Program-made: the position numbers and the translations under genes
Notes under the pieces: model-generated
What the model was told of the DNA's origin: nothing
Database searches by the model: none
What the model saw: only the letters and a program-made list of their open reading frames with translations
Part shown: in pieces, positions 43,664 through 53,817 of the stretch
Position numbering within the stretch: position 1 is the stretch's first letter
Layout of the letters: every line of letters begins with the position of its first letter
Assembly: GCA_027076405.1 (NCBI GenBank)
Contig: JALTJN010000515.1
Coordinates: forward strand, 248,001-312,000
Length of the DNA stretch: 64,000 nt
Source: Chromatiales bacterium
GTDB taxonomy: Bacteria; Pseudomonadota; Gammaproteobacteria; UBA6429
Direction of reading: 5' to 3'

Positions 43664-46600
43664 CTACGAATCCAGTAAATGACGTATTGTTGAGCTAAGC
43701 TCTTTTGCCGAATAGGGTTTAGATAATAGTTTATCCGCCAACTGCTCGTCTTCTTTTGTTCGCTTGCGGTCATCATCATAACCACTGACTAGTTGAATCT
43801 TAATATCAGGGTATTTTTCCCGAACAATAGCGGCTAGTTTATAGCCATCCATATTCGGCATAATGACATCAGATAGTAGAAGATCAATTTTATTATTTCT
43901 TATGACTTCTAATGCCTCTTTTCCACTATGAGCAATATATGTTTTATAACCTTTCGTCGATAAAATGTTATTCGATAGATCACAGATAGCAACTTCATCA
44001 TCAACAATTAATATTGATTCATGTCCCTTTGTGTCTGTAACCGTCTCGATGCCACCAGTAATATCACCTTTATGCTTATCTTCAAAATAACGTGGAAAAT
44101 AAAGCAAAAGATAGGTACCGACATTTACACTTGAATCAATGGTAAGAATTCCTTTTGCTCTTTTAACAAAACCATAAACTTGTGTCAGACCCAGTCCTGT
44201 CCCCATATCCCCTTTAGTTGTGAAAAACGGATCAAATATTTGATTGAGCATATTTTCACTAATGCCACAACCCGTGTCAGAAATAGATAGTTGAACATAA
44301 TCACCAGGAGTAAGGTTTAAAACCTTTGCCTCATCTTCTGCAAGCGAACCGTTAAAAGTCGACAAGGTTAAGTCTCCGCCATCGGGCATAGCATGCATCG
44401 CATTAATGCAAATATTTAATATAGCATCTTCTAAATCATTTTTATCCAAATATACCGGCCAGATAGAACTGACTAAATCAAAGGTTAAATTAACCCGAGC
44501 AGTAAGTGTTTTCTCCAGCATGTTTTTAGATTCACTTAATAACTCATTTATATCAACTTGTTCCGGCTTTGCAGATTCTTGTCTAGAGAAAGAAAGTAAT
44601 TTTTTAGTTAATGATGCACCTCGATCAGCGGCATGTTTTATCTCTCCAATAAATTCTTTTACTTTATCGCCACTATCTTCTGTAAGAACCATTTCCAGTA
44701 ATTCAGTATAGCCAAGGATAACATTGAGCATATTATTATAGTCATGAGCAATACCTCCCGTCAGTTTTCCTAACGAGTCCATTTTCTGACTACGGCGAAG
44801 TTGTTGTTCAATTTGTTTTTTATCGGTGATATCGGTTTGTACACCAAGGTAGTGTGTAATTTCACCTTTGACATTCGTAATCGGAGAAATCTTTGCCTCA
44901 TCCCAAAACAAATCACCATTGCTTCTCTTGTTATGAAAAACCCCTTCCCAAACTTTTCCCGCCTGAATTGTTTCCCATAAGTCCTGATAAAACTCTTTTG
45001 GCATTTCACCCGACTGAATAAATGAAGGATTTTTATTTAAAACCTCTTCAAAACTATAGCCTGTCGTTTGAGTAAATGACGGGTTCACATATTCAATAAT
45101 ACCTTTATTGTCAGTAATGATAATGGCATTAGGGCTTTGCTCAACCGCAAGGGATAATTTTTGAATAGCCTCATTTGTTTTAATTTTTTCCAACTCTGCT
45201 TCAGTACGAGAAGCGAATATTTTTAAAAGCTCTTGCATCTGTGATGGGTTTTTCATTGGTTCACTATCTAAAACAACGACGAGACCAATTGGAGTATTAT
45301 TATCTGAAAACAAGGGTATGCCGATATAACTCTCAACATTCATCTCAACCAGCAGTTCATCATTAGGAAAAAGTTGTTTTACATGCTCCGGATATGAACA
45401 AGCTTCTTTCCCAACAACATTCACACAGGGGGTACCTTTTAAACAATAAGACATATTGGGAGCAATTTTGCCATGCGCATAAATAACATAGGTATTAATT
45501 AAAGAGGGATCCTTTTTATCGATCAAACCAATGAAAGCATAATCAGCATTAAGCATTTCAGCCATATTTGTCACTAAGGTTTTAAAAAAATCATTACCGG
45601 CAACATTCGATACGGTAGAAGCTATTGTCTTAATGGCCTCATCTGTTCGCTTTCTCTCTGTTATATCCTGAACTGCACCATAGGCCCGTGTTGGCTCATC
45701 GTTATTATTGTAAGCAATTTCACCACGACAATTGACAAATTTTATTTGACCATCATTAAATAATAAACGGTGCTCAACTTCAAACCCATGATGTCCCTGA
45801 ATAGCATTATTAAATACAGTATCCAGATGAACTCTATCTTCAGGATGAATGATTTCAATATATTTGTCATAGGTGATTTTTTCTTTTCTCGGGTCAACAC
45901 CAAAAATATTATAAGTCTCTTCCGACCAGATCAGATCATTTTTTATAAAATCAAAATCCCACGAGCCAATATGCGCAATACTCTGTGTTTCAGCCAAACG
46001 TTTTTCTGACAAAACCTGTCTGGATTTTTGCTCTGTAATATCAAACATAAAACCACGTAATAAAACAGGATCATCATTGTCAACAACGACCTCTACCGAA
46101 TCACGAATCCATATTATGCTACCGCCCTTTCTAATAAAACGGTATTCAAACTCATGACTTTCTTTTTTTGCAGTCGCTTCTTTACAAAATAAGATAGAAG
46201 ATTCTTTATCTTCCGGATGTAAGTGCTCTTCCCAGAAATACTCAGCGCACCATTCTTCTTGTGTATACCCTGAAAGAGCTTCTATTTGAGGCCCGACATA
46301 GGTAAAAGTCCATGTTGCAAGATCAAGCTCCCATGGAATCGCTGCGGTAGTTTCAAGTAATGTTCGAAAATGATTTTCATTTTTATTTAAAGCTTTTGCA
46401 GCTTCTTTGCGTTCTGTAATATCGAGTATAATAGCGATAAAAGGACTTTCACTGTCATTACTGTCAATTAACTGTAAATGTACTTCTACTGGATAAGTTG
46501 AGCCATCTTTACGTACATGTAGTGTTTCAAAAACAAGTATTGCAATTTTCTTATCCAGAATGGGTTTTATCGCAGCCTTAAATGTCTCTTCTGAATATTC

Positions 46601-46987
46601 CGGCTTAATATCATATGCCGTTAAATTTTTAGCCTCATGAAGTTTATAACCAAGGTTTTCCAATGCACCTTTACTAACATCAATAAATTTATAGTCATGT
46701 CGGCTAAAAATATATATTTCATTAATACTGGAATTTAACAGCACACCAAGTTGCTTCTGACTTTTAACATCGGTTGAGCCTTTATTTTTTTTGATTATGC
46801 GCCTGTATTTCCAGGCAATAAAAAGGGTAGAAAAGAATAAGATAGAAATGATAACCAAAAGGATAGGATATTCTGTCCATGGTAAATGAATAGCTGCACT
46901 GATTGGGTTCTCAGACGCTTCATTTGCAAAACTCATTGAACTAAATAGAATATTCAAAAAAACGATATTGAATACTTTAAACGCCAT
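43664..46987 (-). CDS. Hybrid sensor histidine kinase with multiple PAS domains and a GAF domain
   Basis: The product is 1107 residues. A signal-like segment (ending SMSFANEAS) and a membrane helix (YPILLVIISILFFSTLFIAW) come first. About three PAS/PAC units follow to residue 450 (repeated DITERKEA, DITEQKSRQ, DITERKRTDE), then a GAF-like domain (about 455-610: MLNADYAFIGLIDKKDP) and another PAS (ITDNKGIIEYVNPSFTQTTG). The kinase core has the H-box GGIAHDYNNMLNVILGY and the ATP domain (DTGCGISENMLNQIFDPFFT, GTGLGLTQVYGF). A receiver (about 988-1107) has DLLLSDVIMPNMDG. The ligand and the partner are unknown. Spacing suggests it is transcribed alone. Confidence 0.93.
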   Translation of the reverse strand: MAFKVFNIVFLNILFSSMSFANEASENPISAAIHLPWTEYPILLVIISILFFSTLFIAWKYRRIIKKNKGSTDVKSQKQLGVLLNSSINEIYIFSRHDYKFIDVSKGALENLGYKLHEAKNLTAYDIKPEYSEETFKAAIKPILDKKIAILVFETLHVRKDGSTYPVEVHLQLIDSNDSESPFIAIILDITERKEAAKALNKNENHFRTLLETTAAIPWELDLATWTFTYVGPQIEALSGYTQEEWCAEYFWEEHLHPEDKESSILFCKEATAKKESHEFEYRFIRKGGSIIWIRDSVEVVVDNDDPVLLRGFMFDITEQKSRQVLSEKRLAETQSIAHIGSWDFDFIKNDLIWSEETYNIFGVDPRKEKITYDKYIEIIHPEDRVHLDTVFNNAIQGHHGFEVEHRLLFNDGQIKFVNCRGEIAYNNNDEPTRAYGAVQDITERKRTDEAIKTIASTVSNVAGNDFFKTLVTNMAEMLNADYAFIGLIDKKDPSLINTYVIYAHGKIAPNMSYCLKGTPCVNVVGKEACSYPEHVKQLFPNDELLVEMNVESYIGIPLFSDNNTPIGLVVVLDSEPMKNPSQMQELLKIFASRTEAELEKIKTNEAIQKLSLAVEQSPNAIIITDNKGIIEYVNPSFTQTTGYSFEEVLNKNPSFIQSGEMPKEFYQDLWETIQAGKVWEGVFHNKRSNGDLFWDEAKISPITNVKGEITHYLGVQTDITDKKQIEQQLRRSQKMDSLGKLTGGIAHDYNNMLNVILGYTELLEMVLTEDSGDKVKEFIGEIKHAADRGASLTKKLLSFSRQESAKPEQVDINELLSESKNMLEKTLTARVNLTFDLVSSIWPVYLDKNDLEDAILNICINAMHAMPDGGDLTLSTFNGSLAEDEAKVLNLTPGDYVQLSISDTGCGISENMLNQIFDPFFTTKGDMGTGLGLTQVYGFVKRAKGILTIDSSVNVGTYLLLYFPRYFEDKHKGDITGGIETVTDTKGHESILIVDDEVAICDLSNNILSTKGYKTYIAHSGKEALEVIRNNKIDLLLSDVIMPNMDGYKLAAIVREKYPDIKIQLVSGYDDDRKRTKEDEQLADKLLSKPYSAKELSSTIRHLLDS

Positions 46988-47002
46988 TATGTGGACTACC
47001 CT

Positions 47003-47031
47003 ATTATATTAGTGTGCTCTTATATTTTTAA
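47003..47031 (-). promoter_or_regulatory. Possible sigma-70 promoter for the hybrid kinase
   Basis: The minus strand has a perfect TATAAT at 47003-47008 with TTAAAA 17 nt upstream (4 of 6 to the -35 consensus). It ends 15 nt ahead of the start at 46987, so the leader would be very short. Confidence 0.4.
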
Positions 47032-47099
47032 ATAGTACTATGTATAAAGAATACATTATTATTAACAAGTTAAAAGTAAAATATTGTGTAGATTAGGCG

Positions 47100-47585
47100 C
47101 TAACGATGTCTTTTCAGGATATCTTCCAGTAAGCCACGACTAGCAGATTCTACCAGCTCAAAAACATGTTCAAAGCCTTGATCACCGCCATAATATGGGT
47201 CTGGTACATGAGTTTCTGAATATTCCTGACTAAAATCTAAGAATAAGCTTAATTTACTCTCTAGACCATCAGGGCACATCTGATTTAACAACTGATAATT
47301 CTCGTTATCCATTGCTAAAATGTAATCAAACTCATGAAAATCATTTACAACAGCCTTTCTTGCTCGCAAATCACTTAAATTAATTCCACGTGTCATAGCA
47401 ACTTGTTGAGATCGTCGATCTGGCTGTTCATCAATATGATAAGCATGTGTACCGGCAGAATCTGTCATTATCCAATCATCATGCCCCTGTTGTTGCACTA
47501 AATGGCGAAATACTCCTTCGGCTGTTGGTGATCGGCAAATATTGCCCATACAAACAAATAACACCGAAATTTTCTTATTATTCAT
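47100..47585 (-). CDS. Low-molecular-weight protein tyrosine phosphatase
   Basis: This 161-residue cytoplasmic phosphatase has the active-site loop VCMGNICRSPTAEG (C-x5-R, Cys12 and Arg18) and the general acid loop VPDPYYGGDQGFEHV. In many bacteria such enzymes (Wzb type) work against the tyrosine kinases of capsule loci; here the gene is far from the EPS locus and that kinase homologue looks dead, so the target is open. It converges on nothing: the hybrid kinase gene lies downstream on the same strand, 112 nt away. Alternatives include an arsenate-reductase-like role, less likely given the full PTP loop set. Confidence 0.93.
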   Translation of the reverse strand: MNNKKISVLFVCMGNICRSPTAEGVFRHLVQQQGHDDWIMTDSAGTHAYHIDEQPDRRSQQVAMTRGINLSDLRARKAVVNDFHEFDYILAMDNENYQLLNQMCPDGLESKLSLFLDFSQEYSETHVPDPYYGGDQGFEHVFELVESASRGLLEDILKRHR

Positions 47586-47712
47586 TAATATTTCTCTAAA
47601 TATTGATTATTTTACCAACATATTAATTCATCAATCATTACAAATGACTTCACATGTTGTTTATCTTTAGTATAGTGTAAATCAATAATAATTATTAAGC
47701 TGTATAGTTTTT

Positions 47713-48948
47713 ATGCCACTAACAAAATTTCAGCGCTTTAGACAATCAATCGATACCGAAATGCAAAACGCACTTGTGCGTCTTGCCATTTTATCGTGGG
47801 GGCTTATCTTTTTTGCCATAGGACTTCATTATAATTTTTACCATCTCTCAGCTAAAAATTTCTTTCTTTATGGTGGGATATTTTATGTCTATAGCATCAT
47901 TATTGCTTTTATTGTTAAGTGCTGGCCAAACGTTAAATGGCGACTTTATCTCACAGTAACAATTGATATTATTTTTATTTCTCTCGGTATTGTATTCACA
48001 GGTGACAGCACATCACCATTTTTTATTCTCTATCTTTGGGTGTTAATAAGTCAGGCAATGCGTTTTGGCCGAAATCTGCTCTACACTGCTCAGGCAGTAT
48101 CTTTTATCTGCTACGGTATTGTTGTTCTATATTTTAATAATTTTGGTGATCATCCAATAGAAACCTCTTTTTTGTTGCTTAGCTTAATTATCATGCCCTT
48201 TCACCTAAACAAATTATTAAATTTATTACATCAAGCACGTAATGAAGCTGATGAAGCCAATAAAATTAAAAGTATTTTTATTGCCAACATGAGTCATGAA
48301 TTGAGAACCCCTCTAAACGCCATTATTGGTTACAGCGAAATGTTAAAGGAAGATGCGGATACACTAGGATATGAGGTTTATTCAAAAGATTTAGGGAAAA
48401 TTAGAAATGCCGGACTTCATCTTTTAGGACTAATTAATAGTATTCTCGATTTTTCTAAAAATGAAGCCGGTAATATTGGCTTGGACAACTCAACATTTGA
48501 TGTAAAGTCACTGCTCACTAATGTGAAAGAAACTATCGAACCATTAGCGGCCAATAATAATCAATTAATCATCCATCAGGAAGAAGAAATACAGACAATC
48601 TATGCAGATAAAACCAAATTAACTCAGGCATTGCTTAACCTGCTAAGTAACGCCTGCAAATTCACTGATCATGGAAAAATTTATTTAACTGTTAGTCATG
48701 AAATTCAATCTGATCAAAAATGGATATTATTTTCAGTAAAAGATACAGGAATCGGTATCTCAGAATCTCAATTCGAGTCTTTATTTAAGCCTTTTACGCA
48801 AGCATCTGTCTCTACTACCCGACTCTATGGCGGAACAGGATTAGGTCTCACCATTAGTAAACAATTCATTTCTCTTATGGGAGGTGAAATATTGGTTGAA
48901 AGTCAATTAGATGTTGGCACTACCTTTACTATTATGCTGCCTGTTTAG
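47713..48948 (+). CDS. Membrane sensor histidine kinase (RpfC-like input region)
   Basis: The product is 411 residues. Five or six hydrophobic segments (about 20-170) resemble the RpfC-type membrane input, for example [20 protein letters not shown]. The H-box [19 protein letters not shown] is at about 192-210. The ATP domain has [33 protein letters not shown] and [14 protein letters not shown]. It ends right after the ATP domain with no receiver or Hpt domain, so phosphate must go to a separate regulator. No regulator gene is adjacent. RpfC itself senses fatty-acid signals; whether this one does is speculation. Confidence 0.9.
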   Translation: MPLTKFQRFRQSIDTEMQNALVRLAILSWGLIFFAIGLHYNFYHLSAKNFFLYGGIFYVYSIIIAFIVKCWPNVKWRLYLTVTIDIIFISLGIVFTGDSTSPFFILYLWVLISQAMRFGRNLLYTAQAVSFICYGIVVLYFNNFGDHPIETSFLLLSLIIMPFHLNKLLNLLHQARNEADEANKIKSIFIANMSHELRTPLNAIIGYSEMLKEDADTLGYEVYSKDLGKIRNAGLHLLGLINSILDFSKNEAGNIGLDNSTFDVKSLLTNVKETIEPLAANNNQLIIHQEEEIQTIYADKTKLTQALLNLLSNACKFTDHGKIYLTVSHEIQSDQKWILFSVKDTGIGISESQFESLFKPFTQASVSTTRLYGGTGLGLTISKQFISLMGGEILVESQLDVGTTFTIMLPV

Positions 48949-49164
48949 TAGTGCATAAATTAAAAGGTATCTCACCAATGGAATAATGCAATCCATACTT
49001 TTAAAACCGTGCTAAATGCAGTTAACATCAAAATTATTCAAACTTTACCTACAATACGATAAAAAAATGCTACATACTTCTGTCGATGATAGTCAGGGTT
49101 AGTTATACGTTTACCAGCCAATAACGCTCTATTTCTACTTAAACTCACAGCCCGTTAAAAATAA

Positions 49165-50331
<1,167 letters not shown>

Positions 50332-50337
50332 AATATT

Positions 50338-51300
50338 ATGAAAACACAAACTGAATTTTTAAAGCTACGCACTCATCTTGAACAACTCATTATTGGCCAA
50401 AAGATTTTGCTTGACCGTTTGTTAATCAGTTTATTAACCGGTGGTCATGTACTTCTTGAAGGTGCACCGGGTTTAGCAAAAACGACCGCCGTAAATACTC
50501 TGGCTAGTGGTGTTCATGCTGGCTTTCAACGAATTCAGTTTACCCCTGATCTTATGCCGGGTGATTTAACCGGTATCGATATTTTCGATCCGGAATCTCA
50601 TCAATTTAAGTTTGCTGCAGGCCCAATATTTCACGAAATTGTTTTAGCCGATGAAATTAATCGTGCCCCGCCAAAAGTTCAGTCTGCATTATTAGAAGCT
50701 ATGGCCGAACATCAGGTGACTGTTGGTGGTGTTACACGAAAACTACCGGATTTATTTGTCGTCATGGCAACACAAAACCCGTTAGAACAATCCGGTACAT
50801 ATCCATTACCTGAAGCACAATTAGATCGTTTTTTATTGCATATAAAACTGGATTATCCTACACCGGATGAAGAGTTAGAAATTCTGAAGTTAGACAGAAA
50901 ACTGCACTACGGTGAAGACAAAGAACCTCTACAATCCCCGATAACACCTGAGACAGTTTTAGCTGCCAGACGTGAAGTTGCAGATATTCATGTCGATGAA
51001 ATGCTGGAAAAATATATTGTTTCTATAATTACTGCAACACGAAGTCTTGGTGACTGGAATAAAGACTGGTCTAATATTTTAATTGCAGGTGCATCACCAA
51101 GAGCATCCATTGCCCTATTACGAGCTTCAAGTGCTTTAGCTTATTTAAATGGCCGGGATCATGTTATCCCCGAAGATATTCTGGAAGTCGCACCGGATGT
51201 ATTAAGACATCGTCTTGTACTAGATTACTCTGCTCTTGCTGCCAATATAAGCGCCGACCAGATCATCAAATATCTTTTGACAGAAATCCCTATCCCGTAA
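50338..51300 (+). CDS. MoxR-family AAA ATPase
   Basis: The product is 320 residues: Walker A LEGAPGLAKTTAVNTLA, Walker B IVLADEINRAPPKVQSALLE, sensor 1 VVMATQNPLEQSGTYPLPEA and the C-terminal lid region. MoxR proteins act as chaperone ATPases together with VWA-domain partners, and the two VWA proteins of this operon are the likely clients. It begins the Bat-type operon, 6 nt after dapE, and the DUF58 gene follows 8 nt later. Confidence 0.95.
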   Translation: MKTQTEFLKLRTHLEQLIIGQKILLDRLLISLLTGGHVLLEGAPGLAKTTAVNTLASGVHAGFQRIQFTPDLMPGDLTGIDIFDPESHQFKFAAGPIFHEIVLADEINRAPPKVQSALLEAMAEHQVTVGGVTRKLPDLFVVMATQNPLEQSGTYPLPEAQLDRFLLHIKLDYPTPDEELEILKLDRKLHYGEDKEPLQSPITPETVLAARREVADIHVDEMLEKYIVSIITATRSLGDWNKDWSNILIAGASPRASIALLRASSALAYLNGRDHVIPEDILEVAPDVLRHRLVLDYSALAANISADQIIKYLLTEIPIP

Positions 51301-51308
51301 CAGAAATA

Positions 51309-52280
51309 ATGTTTGTTAACAGAGTCATTCAAAAGCTGATTAATTTTGGACAACAGTCTTTATTTAAAGTTGAGGAAACGCAACAGCCTTTACTAAATAA
51401 TGATGAAATTCTCGAATTATTATTGTGCGTAAAAAATAATAATAAAACACGACCGCATAAACTTGATATCTCATTTCGAAAAACCGGTGATGTACGTTCA
51501 ATTTTTCGTGGCCAAGGCATGGACTATGAAGAAAGCCGTAAATTTCAGCCCGGCGATGATCCTCGTTATATGAACTGGCAACTCAGTGCAAGAACAGGCC
51601 AGCATTATATGAAAGTGTTTCGAGAAGAACGTCAACCGGGTATATTTATACTAATTGACCGTCGTTATTCAATGAGATTTGGAACAAAGCAACGTCTAAA
51701 AATAACACAGGCAGTTCGTGCTGCTGCTATTGCTGCTTTTACTGCACAAGAAAAAAAATTCTCAATCGGTGGTGTTATTTTGGATAAAGAACTGCAATGG
51801 TTTAATGAAAACCAGAATAAACAAGCCGTATTTGATTTTATACATCAGGCGGCACGCCCTGCTTCACCGGTTTTTGAATATAAAATGAATCAGAATATAG
51901 TCATCAGTGATGTTTTACGTTTACTCAATGAAGTGTTAACAACAGGTTCTAAAGTTTATCTCATTAGCGACTTCCAAGATCTGAAAAAAGAAAGTCAGCC
52001 TGCATTATTACAATTATCATCCAAACATGAAGTGTATGCTCTGCAAATAATAGATCCTGCTGAAATCAAATTACCTCAAGCAGGCGAACTTTCTCTGAGA
52101 GATACCAACTCATATACACAATACGATATCAATACTAGCTCACAAACCGAACAGAGCTATTACAACACAGCAGCAACTCAATTGTTTGAGCAACAACGTC
52201 AGTTATTTGAAAATATCGCGATAAGCTATAAACAAATCCTGACGTCTGATAACAAGATACAACTGGAAAGTTTTTTTTAA
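51309..52280 (+). CDS. DUF58 protein of the MoxR/Bat operon
   Basis: The product is 323 residues. The DUF58 signature is clear: SIFRGQGMDYEESRKFQPGD, then DPRYMNWQLSARTGQHYMKV, FREERQ and a VWA-like strand GIFILIDRRYSMRFGTK. The VWA metal site is degenerate (DRRYS instead of DxSxS). No signal peptide is seen; it is probably cytoplasmic. It accompanies MoxR in most such operons; the biochemical role is unknown. DUF4381 starts 2 nt later. Confidence 0.93.
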   Translation: MFVNRVIQKLINFGQQSLFKVEETQQPLLNNDEILELLLCVKNNNKTRPHKLDISFRKTGDVRSIFRGQGMDYEESRKFQPGDDPRYMNWQLSARTGQHYMKVFREERQPGIFILIDRRYSMRFGTKQRLKITQAVRAAAIAAFTAQEKKFSIGGVILDKELQWFNENQNKQAVFDFIHQAARPASPVFEYKMNQNIVISDVLRLLNEVLTTGSKVYLISDFQDLKKESQPALLQLSSKHEVYALQIIDPAEIKLPQAGELSLRDTNSYTQYDINTSSQTEQSYYNTAATQLFEQQRQLFENIAISYKQILTSDNKIQLESFF

Positions 52281-52282
52281 AA

Positions 52283-52738
52283 ATGACAGCGACAGCCATT
52301 CCATTACCAATCGTTGAGGGAATATACGATATTCAACCTCTTCCGGAGCCTGCTCCTGGTATATTAGAATTATCATTAATCATCGCTATAATAACGTTTA
52401 TCTTGGCGACTAGTACATTTTTAATCTGGAAGCATTATTTTTCTCTTAAGTCTGTTTCTCAACGTAAAATAACTCAGCTCCACTTAAATTATTTAAACAA
52501 CAGCCTTTCTGCGCATGACACAATTTATCTATTGAGTAAAATCCTGAGACAAGGATTGAAAATTAATTACATTAGTGAAAATACTATTCTGCCGGAAAAA
52601 CTACTTTCAGAAAAAGAAAAGTGGCGTATCTTTGCAAAAAACCTCTCAATGCTGCGTTATACCAAAACTGAACATTCTGAAAAAGACATTAAAAATCTAA
52701 TCAATGAAAGTCAATTCTGGTTGAAATACTGGCCATGA
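52283..52738 (+). CDS. DUF4381 membrane protein of the Bat operon
   Basis: The product is 151 residues with one membrane helix (LSLIIAIITFILATSTFLIW) after a short Pro-rich start (YDIQPLPEPAPG). The rest is a helical cytoplasmic domain ending LINESQFWLKYWP, like DUF4381. It lies between the DUF58 protein and the first VWA protein and overlaps the latter by 4 nt. No enzymatic motif is seen. Confidence 0.86.
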   Translation: MTATAIPLPIVEGIYDIQPLPEPAPGILELSLIIAIITFILATSTFLIWKHYFSLKSVSQRKITQLHLNYLNNSLSAHDTIYLLSKILRQGLKINYISENTILPEKLLSEKEKWRIFAKNLSMLRYTKTEHSEKDIKNLINESQFWLKYWP

Positions 52739-53817
52739 ATTCTTTCAACTTTTCTTTTAATGCAGGTACCAACTATGAGTTAAGCCAACCTGAGTGGTTA
52801 TGGCTAATTCCTGTCTATTTATTAATAGCAATCATCATTAACATTATAAAAGATAAATACTTATCAAAATCCAACATTGCAAGTCTGGCTGAAAACTCGA
52901 CAAAGCAACAATTTCTACACCCGCTAATCAATTTATTAAATAAACATTCCAATAAAATAATAACCCGACCTTATTTTAACATTATATATTTTATTATTTT
53001 TTCTCTCCTGATTATTGCTCTAACACAACCGGTAAAAATTGGTAAACAGCTGCCTGAGCCACCTCAAGAACGAGACATTATATTTATCATTGATACATCA
53101 GTGTCAATGATCTTACGAGACTATATTCTTAATGACGAAAGAATTGACCGTATGAGCCTGTTAAAAGTATTGCTGGATAAATTCATACAAGATCTTAAGG
53201 GTGAGAGAATGAGTATTATTGTCTTTGGCGATCATGCTTATACGCTTGTTCCCTTAACCTCCGATCAATCGTTATTAAGAAGAATGTTGTCTCGGGTACA
53301 GGCAACCATGGCCGGACGTTTCAATGCTATCGGTGAGGCCATTGCTCTTGCAGTTAAACAATCATCGGTCTTCAACAACAAAACAAAAAATAATAAACGA
53401 AAACGGGTGCTTGTTTTATTAACAGATGCCGACCAGCCAACAGGAAAAATTGATCCCATAACAGCCGCTAAACTTGCACAACATGCCCAACTTCCACTCT
53501 ATACCATTGCAATTGGAGCAACCAGTTTGACTGCCGGTGAGAATCAATTAGGAGGCTTACTTTACTCCCCCGTTGACTTAAATTTATTAAAACAACTTTC
53601 TACATTAACAGGAGCAAGTAACTATCAGGCAGGTAGTCCAGACGCATTAAAAAAAGCTATTCAGGCTATTCATTTACACGGCACTAACAAACGAAAAGTT
53701 AAACCGCTGTATTTTCGTGAAGCGCTTTTTTATTGGCTATTGATGGCTGCTTTTATTATTTTCAGCTTACAACAATTCATTACCTTATTATTCAATCAGC
53801 ATAATTGGAAAAAATGA
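52735..53817 (+). CDS. batA: BatA-like VWA-domain membrane protein
   Basis: The product is 360 residues: membrane segments near residues 18-38 and 81-100, then a VWA domain with the metal site IIFIIDTSVSMILRDY (DxSxS) and VLLTDADQPTGKIDP, and a final helix (FYWLLMAAFIIFSLQQFITL). The domain faces the periplasm by topology. In Bacteroides the Bat proteins help aerotolerance; in proteobacteria the role is less clear. It overlaps the next gene by 13 nt. Confidence 0.92.
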   Translation: MNSFNFSFNAGTNYELSQPEWLWLIPVYLLIAIIINIIKDKYLSKSNIASLAENSTKQQFLHPLINLLNKHSNKIITRPYFNIIYFIIFSLLIIALTQPVKIGKQLPEPPQERDIIFIIDTSVSMILRDYILNDERIDRMSLLKVLLDKFIQDLKGERMSIIVFGDHAYTLVPLTSDQSLLRRMLSRVQATMAGRFNAIGEAIALAVKQSSVFNNKTKNNKRKRVLVLLTDADQPTGKIDPITAAKLAQHAQLPLYTIAIGATSLTAGENQLGGLLYSPVDLNLLKQLSTLTGASNYQAGSPDALKKAIQAIHLHGTNKRKVKPLYFREALFYWLLMAAFIIFSLQQFITLLFNQHNWKK

